Source: Lomentospora prolificans (Eukaryota > Ascomycota > Sordariomycetes > Microascales > Microascaceae). From it: 64,000 nt of DNA. Every line of letters begins with the position of its first letter. Position 1 is the stretch's first letter. A model generated the notes under the pieces. It ran no database searches. It was not told the origin of the DNA and was given only the letters and a program-made list of their open reading frames with translations. Positions 23,176 to 35,546 of the stretch are shown in pieces. Both the position numbers and the translations under genes were made by a program. Location: contig JARFXM010000009.1 in the NCBI GenBank assembly GCA_029532625.1, positions 4,030,001-4,094,000 of the forward strand. Direction: 5' to 3'.

Positions 23176-26100
23176 TTTGGGCAATCCTGTCGGCGACGGA
23201 AAATATTAGAGATAGGGCGGTTGAAATGAAGGGTAGACACGTTCCGTCGGTGAGTAGCGGGGTGCCAGACTGAAGCTTCGCAAGGCAACCGGAATTGTCA
23301 TCCACCAAAAAATTCAGAAGACGAGGGGCACAAATGCCAAGACTCTCCACTTCGAGGTGCTTCCTGGAGCTTCATCGGCAAAATTATTTTCCGAACTCAC
23401 TCCTCGATTCGTCCAATCAAAACTCATCCCCGAGCCCTCTTGCTTGAGCCTCCCAACGTCATCTAAAGACCATACCACCGTGCTACCAAGATCAACCCCA
23501 GACTCTAGATAGAGTAACTGTTCACTTTCAAATAGTATGCGTATATATAGTTTTTGGATTGCTGCTAGGTCTGAACGCAATTGTGCTGACCATAGAGCGG
23601 CGAGTCACTGACTTGGCATAAAGTTAAGACCAATCCAGCTTATCGTACTTTAGCGATATTGATAATGAGAGTACTAGGCTACGGAATCGCGAGAGCGGTC
23701 TCCTTTCGCGGATCGAATTATCGGTTTTCGCCGTCATATCAACACCGATCGGGTAGATGCCCCGGGTGAAAGCCTGGATCGTGAACTGGTGTACGAAGCC
23801 ATACTTGGTCAAGACCTTTGATCTGCGCCCCCCCCCCGGCCTCTTTTTTTTTCCACCTCGACACTCAAACCTAGATTTATCAACGGAAACCGGTACTGAT
23901 AGATAGGTGGTACATGAGACACGTTACCTAAAAGTTCAAATGGTTCCCTGTCCGTGGGCGCAACGCAAGCTTGTGATCTGTTCTTTACTAGTGGAGAATC
24001 TTATCCATCCGCCAGATGTTGCATATAAAAGGCACTGCGCCAAATACAACTTCACGGCCTAAGACGGGTTCTCAATATTTAAAGTCAAGAAACTATTCTC
24101 CTCATTGTTGTTGTATTGGCCGGCCCAAGATGCTGTAATCAGTAGCTCTCCTACGCGTGATCCAAGACTACAGGAAGAAGAATCGTACAATGGGACTTGA
24201 TGATTCCACAATTACTTTAGACACAATAAGAGGCTCTCATATCCGCTATTTATACGAAACTTACAAGGAAAGTGTGGCGATATAGATAGGCCGTTTGCGA
24301 TACTCCAAATCCGGAGGAGTTAGACGTTAACTCATCTCGGTTCGCATCTTACGCGGAAAAATGTACTACAAAATTATACTTCTAGATTGGGGTCAAGTGG
24401 TGCTCGGCTCAGATATCCATGAATGTAGGGCAATGAAGCTACTGTTCTATGGCGTAAAGCACCTATCTCTACTTCGCTGGCAAGAACACAGGAGGACTAC
24501 CAAGCTTTATAATAAGCTTCAATGAGGTATCCCCGGATGGAGTCCCATTATAAGCATTACCCAAACCCTAGTTATAAATCTTCCACTCGTAAAAGAAAGG
24601 ATAAATACGAAAGATGCTGATAAAACACGATCTTTCCTATCAAGGCATCTACTCTCCATGCTCAATTGCTCTCTAACCACCCAAACTGTCCTTCATGTAT
24701 AGCCTGTCACCAACCGACGAAGGCCCAAGCATTGGTAGTCCAGATAAGACCAATGGTGCTAGTGGTATTGAAATTCTTGTCCCTTGAGATGCATTCCAAG
24801 AACACGGTTAACCTCTCAGGCATAATGGATGACTGTCGTGGTGGGTGGTCCATCTACTTCCAGAAAGTTGGAAACGTCGACACTTCAACGGCGATTTCCC
24901 CAAACGACCCCCTATATCGCACCGAAGTGGCCTCTGAGCAAGCTATCGCACGTATATTTCATGTGGATGATTAGTCCCTTTGATGCAGGGGCATCAAGCG
25001 CGTCCCTCCGCTCAAAGACAGCTTGGGCCGTGGTAGGAAGCTGCCGTACGAGACGCGCCTCGGTGACTTAAGGCGCCATATCTCCTAATCATGAAAAGCA
25101 GAAGTATGTCGCCGACCTCTTAAATCTTCGCGGTCCCCAATGCTGGGGCGTAAGTCTAGCTAGGAACCCGAACATCATGGCAGCAGCTGTGATTAGAGTC
25201 GGCAGACCAGACGAAAATAACGACTCGCTCTGCGAATCTTCTGTTCGCAGACCTCCTACAAATATGTTTCACAGACACAAATTAGAAGAGCTTTATATTC
25301 ACATTCTAAGTCTGACATGATGATACGAGAAACGTTGCCGGATTTCCTCGAGACTGCCGCCTCCCCCTCCCCCGGGAGGGGCTTTGTGGCCTCTGGCGAG
25401 GGGCCCATCGCGCGTACCGGGGAAATCTCACAAAACTGTCTGCATCAATCGAGACCTACCGTTCATCATGATCAGTGGAGAGATGGCTCAAGCTAAGAGG
25501 GATGTTGCTCTCGCTCGCGCCTTCCTCTGCAGATCCCACCAACTTTGGTAATACCTCCATATATGAGCATGCGGAAACATCTTCCAACCGAGCAGCTCAA
25601 GCACCAACAATGCGACCGATAGCCTAGCGGTTACTCGGAGCGCTCAGAAAGCTAGAAACGCAAGCCTTCGGAGGAAGCTGCGAGGAGCCTAGGAGTCCGA
25701 GTTGGAGGCCCCGGAGGAGCAGGAATCTTTGTGTTTTGGCATTTTTTTCTCTGCTTGTAGTTTCATTCATATCTAACAGAAACATTAACGAGCGTCCATC
25801 GCGTTGAATCGGAATGTGGCTACTATAAAGAACATTTTAGAGGATAGATCTAGAGGTTCGAAACGATTGCTTGTATTCGCTTTCGGGTTCTGGCATTCTT
25901 TCTCGCTATAAAATATCCGCGCTCTATCCTTTCGACGGGGCAAAACGGCAGGACACAAAGAGAAGGACCTCCATCCAGACATCACTAGGAGTCATCGATA
26001 TAGCTAATTGCTACCCCAACTGAAGACAGCGACGAAGAGACGAGCACAACAGCCGTGTAGAGCAGGAATAGCACAGAAGGAAGAACGCAACAGCCTCCCT

Positions 26101-29100
26101 ACTGTCCTATACATTTGCTCGACAACACCCTACATGTTCTACTCCCACTTCTTTCAACCTCGTGCTCACTCCCAATCGCCCGACCTTCATGACCAAATCA
26201 TTCCGCAAGCACCCACCATCTCGCTCACCTCCTCTCATCTCGTGGCCTACACGCTCCGTGGCGAGATATCAACAGTCCTCAAAGCCGTATGTTGCCGACA
26301 GCCCCTGTGTCCTAGCCGATACATGAGCCGCTTGTCACCGACTCCGTCCGTCTATCCAGACTCCTCAAACCATTCCGGACAAGACCCGCCTTCACAAAGT
26401 TCCCCCGCTGATACAGTGCCTGCCTCACCCGGATACGGCGTTGGGCATGACTCTTGGGGGCGTGTGAATCTTCCCTTCCGTTTCCCATGCCAGAAGCGGT
26501 CCGCGCATATCCGAGGCTTTTGGGATCCATCCCAGAGACACGGCACCAGCGAAGCGAAACCATCACCCAAGATACCCAACTCGCCTCCTCTTTCCTGGAC
26601 AACTGAGTCATCCAGTTCAAGCCCACACTGAGTGGTTTCGAAATCCATGCTCGCCAGTTCTATTAACAAAGGACATGAAGTCGTGGTCGGACACGTCCAC
26701 GACCGTCGTTCCACACCTGGGAGCCCTTCATTTACCAAACAGGACAAAGGAGTCCACGTCTTTCCTTCTAGCCGAGGCTTCTCGACCAGTTATCTGTATC
26801 CAGTCACAACGAAATGCTCGCAGGCCCCCAGAGATCGACGTGCTTTCGAAAACAGAACAGGTATACCATGTAATTCTTCCATTAATATTGCTCATATCCT
26901 ACCAATAAAGAGCCTCCAAGTTTCCACACACCTGGCCAACGAGAAAGGAGGGAGGCGAGCGCTGCCAGCAGCGTCCCAATCGCACCCAGTCGAGCAAGGT
27001 CCGGCAGTTGGGCGGCGCAGAGCGGGTCGCCGGGTCCTTCGCTTGCACCCCTCGCTGCTCCATGCTTCCATGCTCCATGTCTCCCCCGGCCCTGGCCAAT
27101 CCGAAAGGCTCGGCAGCCACCCCGATCCCGGGATAGACACATGAAGGGCATGTGGGCGTCGTAATTAGGGGGAAACAAGGTGTTCTGCCCATGAGCCTAT
27201 CAGCACGTTCTCTCGGTCCCTGAGTAAGCAGTTTCATGGACATGGAAGAAGCGGGAGCATAGTCTCGAAATTTCGGCCTGTCCTGTTGGACCACGTCAGA
27301 ACAAGGACCCAATTTTCCGATACCCCTTCCTCTTCTCTCTTTTTCCTTTGCTCATTAATCATTCTCGTGATTCCTACTTTGGGTCGCTGTCAGACCTTGC
27401 TTCATGCCAGTTTCACCCGTTCAGGCACCAGGGTGCTTATCCGCTGGAAAGAGGGCGGATTTCGGGGAACTGACTGGCTGGCCGGACACCCTCTCTAGAT
27501 GAACGCCCGAGTCAATAGAGTGTTTACTAGTAGAACTGCACAAATTGCAGCCCAACAGGGAAAGTGTGGCAAGCCGGAAAGGGAGGAATTTCTCTCGGCG
27601 CTCGATTCTCCCCAATGAACGAACATGTCTGCGCTGCATTTTGTGAGCCTCGATGCCCCGATTTGGGATAGGGAACCCTCTATTGAGTTGTTTTGGGGCT
27701 TTCTCTTCAGCCCATCCTTTCCCCACCATGCGTCCGGGCCTAGATCGACGATGTCCACTCCCCCGGCATCTGCGCACGCGAGAGAGAGGGAGAGTGTAGA
27801 GCGAATAGGCATGAGCTGACCCTGGCACAGGTGGATTGAGCATTGCGTGACTAGCACCACCAAAGAAGAGCTCAAGAGGCTGGCCAGGGAGCACGATTCA
27901 CAGAATCGGCATGCACTATTATCCACGTCAGCCCGTCCAAGCAGAACGAACAGCAAAGAAAGCTTTGCTGTTCCCATTTGAACATGAAACACTACAAAGC
28001 TCCACCCAACCGGAAGACATCCTTGCTCGGCAGCCACATCGCGATTCGCCCGTCAGCCCTGGAACCTTTTCCTCTTCCTGCTGCACCAGGTGCCTTGGGT
28101 TCTTCTCCGTAAGCAAGACTGGGTGGATGTATCTTGTTATTCTGGGGCCACCCAGAGAGAGCGATCTCCCCAACCGAAGCCTTCCACGAGGATTCCACTG
28201 CATTCATGCCGGTGTTGGCCGATTCGCGAACCAAACAATTGGCAAAAAGGGGACAACCAAGGCCGGGCAATCACCGAGCTCTCGTGAGCTCGAGCCATGT
28301 CTTTCAAACCCTCTTCTCACACACCCTCTTTTGATTTTGGAACTTTTTTCCTTTCCCTTTTTTCGTGGGAACAAGGTAAAATTCTTTTACTTTCTTCCCC
28401 TCCATCCCTTGCGGGCTCTGGCCACAATGCAGAACAAGCTTCCCGGAGCTTTATGAAAGAGTTTTACAAATTTCCGTTGGGGCCATGCTCCTTGGCTAAA
28501 TCGGGGAACCTGAAGCTTGAATCGGTTGGTACGCGGAAGCTTCCTTTCGATCCTGTCATCTCGTTAAGACATTGCGCCAGTGAACTGAAAAATCCTAGCT
28601 CTGACTTAGCTCTGAGCTAACCTCCTGGACCTAGAGCTCCTCTGTCCCATCTCGTGACCCACCAAGGTCGATATTATAAATATTGATATCTATCGATTTT
28701 AAAGTTGCGCCAGAGTCATGATCAAGCGGTTGGATCGGCAACACTAGGCCAATTCCGAAAATCAGCAGCTCTCCCTGAACATTGTAAAACTCGCTGTCTG
28801 ATTAATCAACGGAGGGCGGCGCAAACTCAGATTCGCACTTTGAGGAATGGACCGGTCCCGGCTCTGGGGATTTGTGAAAGGTGCCATATTGGGGGCCCGC
28901 CTACCGATCATTAAACTTAAACACTGCCGCGGAGGTTCTCAAATTCCGCAGTTGGGAAGCGCTGGAGGTTTGCCCGTCCATTGCCCGTCCATGGCACGTC
29001 GGTGGCGGCAACTTTTCCCTGTTAACGTTGCCCGCCTAATAAACAATGCCATCCCTAAGAACAAGCTCAAATCGTGGCAATTGGAGCCGCCCCGTGGCTC

Positions 29101-31450
29101 AATCAATGCCGCCATTTTGCCGCTTCCCAGGCATGTTTCTGGAGGAGCGAGCAAATAATAAGCCCGTTTGTCATCAACCCTCATAGAGTTTCAAGGCTAC
29201 GCTTGTGGGAAAAAAAGATCCAGGCACTAGTAGGGAATTGGAAGGGGCGTGTCCTCATCGAGGCACTAGGCAAACTGTCAAAGAGGAATCATAGACGGAC
29301 ACCATGGGGGGCGTTCGAGCTCCGTCGTCTCTCGCCCTTTCGCATTTATCTTGTATTTGTGATATTTGCCGCCCGCCCCTGTGGTTCGGTCAGTCTATTT
29401 CGTATGAGAAGGGGTAGAAACCTTGTCTCAGTGCCATGGTAGATTCAAGACAAGAGCCGGACTACGTGCTTAGCGTTGAGAAGAACAAGTATCATTGAGC
29501 AGAGCAAAGGGTTCAGAATTGAAAAACGGCCCCCACTTCAGGGAAGTTCAAGCAGCTAAAGTGGCTAAGCTGACATGGATGCACTGCACTTGTGTGTCAG
29601 ATGCCTCAATGGTTGCTAGGACGCGACTAGGCACCATCATGTATGCCCTCGTGCCTGATGTGAACTTTTGTGCACTTGTCTGTCAGCAGCAGAACTAGGG
29701 CGCTCTCTATTTTGAAAATTGCTTCCGGAATAGGGTCACGGGCTGTGAGATGACTCGTTCTACGCTTGTGCTTTCTTCGATGGATTGGTGATGTGCATGC
29801 ATATCAATTGAGGTTAGGCACGCTCGCTTGGAGAGGGAATCGATCGATGCCACCGAAAAGGCAAGCTATTGAGCTATCCGAGCCGAGCTATTGTTAGATA
29901 CCCTAGCTCTCTCTTATCCAATCTCTCTAACATTAAATGTGTCTGCCTCAACATGTCCAGTTAATTAACCTCAGAAAAAAAGAGCATATTTAAAATCATG
30001 ATGAAAAATTTTCATATCTGAATAGAATTTTTTGACAGACCTTAGAAGAGACCTGCGTGTCTCAGCCAAGCCCTGTTCAAGAGCTCTCCCGGGTCCTCAA
30101 TACCCACTGGGCCGGGACTTCTAAGATGTCGAGGACAAAGCGAGACTCAGTCTCGGAAATGGGCAATCAGAAACAGTGTAGCAGAGTAGGAAAAGACATT
30201 TAACGTGCACCCGACTCGAGGGAGCAAAAAGAAAGGAAGAGAAAATTTTTTTCACGCTCCATTCACGTCGGTTCACCGCTCGAGTCCGAGATCAAATCTT
30301 GTGATGAACGGTTTTTGCACCTAGAATCAAGACGATAGCTTCCTGACGTGTCACAATGTGGAGCCGTCTAAGATCGATGGCTTGTGATAGTCATACATAC
30401 ATACCTCTTTGCGGTGATGCCTTCAACGTTCCCGCTTGGAATCAGCCACGAAAAAACCCACCCGGATGTCCCAAAGCAGAGACACCAAGACTCCAATCAG
30501 CGGTTGGAATTTGTTGAGGCGATGGCTGCTCTTCTGGAATTTCCGAGATGAATATCAAATTTTGTCCAATTGGGTGGAAAAACTCCACAATTGGGCCCAG
30601 CCCAAGCAACCCGAGGTTGCTATCACCGCGTCCTGTTCGCCGACCTCGAGCGAGCCTGGATGCAGTCAGGCTCGGAGCTCGAAGCCTCGCCTGGCGCGAG
30701 GAGTCCGGCCTCCCTTGCTGTGCATGCTTGCTTGGCCAGCCAACTCCGCTCTCTCCTCATCGCATTACCCAATGGCGAGGACAAAAGGAAGTTGAATGTG
30801 ATACGGGATCCGCTGACTTGGCCGGATCACTAAGTCCTTGTTCTAAATGGAGTTCTACCTTGTGCTGCCGCGTAATGGCCCACAGCCCATTTCGTGGACA
30901 CTCATCAACCTACCCTGCACTCCGTGCCAATTGGCAAGGCCAGCAAGCAAACAAAAAGTAGCCAATCGAGCCCGAGGGCCGATGGACTGTTGGAGGCGAT
31001 GATCACCCTCGAAATGGGCGGAAAAGGCCCATCAGCCAGCCTCTGGTGCTCCTTTATAGCTGACCACTTCTGGTTTGTCTCAAGACCAGGTGCATTGTAA
31101 TCTCGGAGAGCTCAAATCGAAAAGGAAACTCGTCCGTAACAACATTGAATTGAGCAAAATCACTCAAGCGAAACCGGTCAACCCAAGCCATCTCGTAGCA
31201 AACACCAATCAACGACTAGAATAAAAGGGGAAAAACAATCCCCGTTGATGGATAGCGTAGACGAACGCACACACCCATCCCAAACGGCGCCTGCTCCTCT
31301 CATCAACTTCAAACAAATGGGCGTCAGCACTAGCACAGACAGGCAACAACAAGGCAGAAAACGGCAAAGGCCAGAGGAGAATCCGACCTTCCAACAGGAC
31401 GTCTGGGGCAAGGCGCTTACCGGATTGCACTTGCAGCAGTGCTGATGGAG

Positions 31451-31472
31451 AAAAAAAAAAAAAAAAAAAAAA
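31451..31472 (+). repeat. A22 homopolymer
   Basis: Twenty-two consecutive A on plus in the gene-poor region. Confidence 0.9.
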
Positions 31473-34386
31473 CCATTCCACACCATTAATTCCCAGCCTG
31501 GATTCCCAGGAATGGAAAAGCAAAATCTATTGGCCAAGGCCAGCCGTCCCCTTCTCCAGCTAGACCCCGGGGAGCCCTATAACACGCCGGACCGGGGTTA
31601 GGAACCATGATGGGTGAAGCAGTTCGACGGCATGTCTGCACTTGTGCGAGCGTGGGAAGATGTGTGAGGGGGGGAAAGGCGTGTGAGGGAGTGGGAAAAC
31701 GTGTCGCGGCGCCAATGGCCCGATTAAAATCCCTCGAAAGAGAATGCGAAAGGGGGCGCATTGAAGGCGATTGAAGCAAGACATCAAGGCAGCCCAGGGG
31801 TAAACAATCTCTTGATCACCACCGATTTTAATGATAGAGCGAAAACGAAGAAACAACTCTCGGCGATTAAGAATACAACGTTGTTCAGCCGGGGGAGGAA
31901 GATGAGTCCCTGCCCCACGGCAATATGCAGTTGGAATGTAATACACAGGAATTCATCATCGATCCTGATGGTAGAGCATGCGACCTCGTGCAACGCCGAA
32001 ACCCACCAGCTCTCTATCGGACGAGGGCGATGTCGGACCCCCGCCTACGATCCAGACTCTACATCTAAATGGGAGCGAAATGTACGGATACGTGGGGGAA
32101 GAGAAGCATGCTGGAATGGCAAGCAGGAAGCAAACAGCCTTGGTGATTCGCTACTTTCTCTTCTATGAAGCTGGCTGAAAGTCGCTGCCATCAGAAATCT
32201 TGGTTCGAACGGGAACGGGAGACGGGAGCGCTAATAGCCATCCATCCCTTGTCCGGAAGGGAGCGAATTAGAGTCGCATTAAACTGTACATTAGGCGCTA
32301 CCATCATCTCCGTCTAATGGCTCATAGAATGGCCGGGTACTAGAGTAGTTCCCCCGGGTGGAACCCCCCCGTTCTAAAATTCAATGCCGAGAATGTAACT
32401 CGACGTTCTCTTCCTCAACACGGCATATTAACGGACGGTTATTTTATGGAGAAGACTCTTTTAAACTGCAACGGACGGGAGCGGTCGCAAATGCTGGGGC
32501 AAAGCATCCATGCGACATCGATCCACAGGATGCCAGCGAGGAAGAGCCAGGAAAAGGGCAAATCTCGAGTGATCTCGGTCATTCGTGTACGAGGAAGCAG
32601 CGTATATCCCAGCAGAGGAGTCACTCTCTGCACACGATTATACTGGCATGTGTTAAAGACGAGTCGTGACGCTCTGCCCCATCCCCATCCCCGGCCAGCG
32701 AACAGGGCAGCAGGAAACTCGAGTGAGAAGCGAGATTTCACGCCTCTCCAAATGCAGGGGTTTCGTACAGAGAGAGAGAGGGGGATAATAGAACCATCTC
32801 GCTACTTTAAACCCCGGGCACTGCTGGCTGCTCTATGGGATGGCACCGTGTCATTGCTCTCGTTTCTTAAGATGAAGCGGATGATCTGCAAAGACAACCA
32901 TTCCATGATGTGAGCGGTTCGAAATTGTCCGCTTTGATTTTGGTCGACGGAGCGGGTTTCATAACATCACCTAAATTAACACAGCGCGGGACGAATTGAC
33001 GGTAGGGTAAGGCAAGGGCACGGCTCGAGAGGGAGGGAGGGGGTCAATCGAGACGGCAGAACCAGAAAAATGAGGAACAGAACGAGGCGGAGCGGGAAGG
33101 TCCAGCGCGAAACAGCCCTTGGAAGAGAAACAGCCCCCCCCTCCTTCCTTTTCTGATACTCATGACTATAAGTTATAAGCTACATCGCGGAGTCTGAGGA
33201 TGGGGCTCGCTCAATACTAGGTATGCGAGCACGAGACCTCCCGAATCATCGTACCTTCTCAGTGATGTGTTGTACTTGCAGCGAAGCGCCTATCCGTCAG
33301 TCAATGGCCCCGACTCAATACTCTCGACTCGTCGGATGCCTGCTTTGCCCATGCTAAGTTCGCTATCCGGCGAGAAGCCGATCTGTGACACAGAATAAGA
33401 AACACAAAAGGGAAGCTCGATGTAAAAAGATGAATAATTGGCCAATTGCTCGTCCGCTTTGCCACTCACTCCCAGCCACCCGCCTATTGGAGAGAGCTCC
33501 TCAAGATGGGGGGCCATCAAGGGAGGACAAGAAGCTCTCTTCGTTGATGGAGTGATTGTGCTACCACAAGACCGTCACCCTACCTTTGGGCACTATTGCG
33601 AAGACGTTGCAAAGCCGAACTATCAGGACGATTCATCGAGGCGGAAGGTTCGGAAAGTTACCCTTCCCGCCTCGACAAGGATGCGTGTGCCCGCACCGTG
33701 TTGGTCGAAAAGGCGAGACGCGGGAGCATTAAACGCCAGATACGGAATCATGATGCCGCCCCATTGCGTTATCCTTTGATTCCCTGATGCTAGTAAGGCG
33801 CAATATGCGGTAGGACTGTTGGGATGGAGGGGAAACAGTATGACAGTACGAATGTTGTGAATGGTCCACGCAAGCAACGATGTGAGGAGCGTATAAGCTA
33901 TTTGCCAAACACACTAAGTCGACCTAAAAGAAGGTAGAATTGCGTAGGTGGTGTAGGCTGCCGATCGCGAAATGCGACCCTCTCTTCATGTCAAACTCGG
34001 CCCAAGACGCAAGCAGTCTTTGATTATCGAATTTCGAAGTTGCTAGTCTTATCCAAGGCAAATATCCATCCCATATAATATGTAATGCACCATCAATGGA
34101 ACCGGATCAACAATGACGGCGAATGAAAACAGAAACGTACAGAGAAGTAGAGAGGGCAGCGAGGAAATGAAGGGCCACTGTGAAACTTCAGTTAGAAGAC
34201 GCTATTTCGGTGAAACAAGCAACAACCAAATAACGGAGAAAGGGAATTTGAATCCTTGGAAGGCTCTAGCGTTATCAGATTGGATCTATAGTTGGCCTTG
34301 TTGCGCAAGTTATTTCATCAGGATACTCCATTGCAAGCAGCGGATAAAACAACAGAAACAAAAGGCCCCCCCACTTCTTACAAGCC

Positions 34387-34435
34387 AAAAAGAAAAAGAA
34401 AAAAAAAAAAAAGAAAAAAAAAAAAAAAAAAAAAA
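34387..34435 (+). repeat. A-rich tract interrupted by single G
   Basis: About 49 nt of A with only scattered single G residues, 370 nt before a pure A32 run. Confidence 0.85.
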
Positions 34436-34802
34436 GACAAGACCTTACAGACATTGCATAATGTCAGGCGAGAGCCAGCCTACATCAATCTCCACAGGTG
34501 TGGTGTTAAAAAGGGAAGAATACCGCTACCATACGCGATACACTTCCAACTGCTCGAATGAAATGGGGTTATTTGAACGCTGTCATATAGAAATGGGAGA
34601 GTGCATGGCAATGATGGCACTAGAGCATCAGTGTCGCCCTGCGTTTCTGCATTTTATGTCGACGTGGTTCGATTGATGATGCCATAACGATGCGCAACAG
34701 CGGGTCATGGATTTTCTAAGGGAAAAAATATATCGCGAGGGCCACATGCACAAGGATAAAAAAAAAATAAAAATTTGGCAACGAATGTTCCACACCTAAA
34801 GC

Positions 34803-34804
<2 letters not shown>

Positions 34805-34836
<32 letters not shown>
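34805..34836 (+). repeat. A32 homopolymer
   Basis: Thirty-two consecutive A on plus, the longest homopolymer in the window. It could be a retroposed poly(A) tail, but I see no flanking target-site duplication. Confidence 0.9.
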
Positions 34837-34840
<4 letters not shown>

Positions 34841-35509
34841 GTGGTGCCCGTTTCGGAGCACTCGAGGGGAAACACCGGTAAAGCAATAGCGAAGCGAGGC
34901 CGTCCCATAATGACGCACAAAAGTTTTCACCCCTTTGTCCTCCATCGTGACTTTTTTCTAGCGGGTTCTGTTAATGCACCCTGCGTGCTCTGCTTGGTAA
35001 CACTCATTGGCAGGAAGCAGCAGGATCGGTCTCTAGCCGTAGCGGGTCGAGAAGCCCACTTTTTTCTAACTCTCTCTTTGCTTCAAGGTTTAGAGCGCTG
35101 CCTGGATATCCACAGTGGGTTTCTCTCTTTACGGCCATTTGTTCCAAGCCATTGACGCAATGGACAGGCAAGAGCAAGTGCACCGTCATGGGGGTGCTCT
35201 GGGTTGTTCGTGACGCCAGAACCGGATCGCATTGGCCGACCTCATAGCGCCGGATCTCTCGTTTCGTTTCGCTCACCAGACAAATTTCGAAGAGGAGCCC
35301 CCCCAAAACCCTCCGTTGCACCCGGATGAGAGGCTAAGAGGCAAAGCGCTTGAGAAATGACGAAGCTTTGGTGACATGAATAGAGTTTTTTGTTCCTAGT
35401 TTCTAAGCGGATGCAACACCCCTTTCTGCACTATTGCCCTACAGCTATATTCGACACTTGGGAGTGTGCCACCGTGATGCACCCTCATTGGCCCTGGCCT
35501 GGAAAACAA

Positions 35510-35546
35510 GTAATCAGAAAGGCACTGAGTAATCAGAAAGGCACTG
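35510..35546 (+). repeat. 19-bp tandem duplication
   Basis: The unit GTAATCAGAAAGGCACTGA at 35510-35528 is followed at once by a second copy that differs only in its last base. Confidence 0.9.

Noticed and set aside
26008..26631. 207-codon Ser/Pro-rich plus frame, with 104-131-codon minus frames opposite
   Set aside because: Neither strand shows a domain, and Ser/Pro bias follows from C-rich DNA; kept open only as an RNA-seq question.
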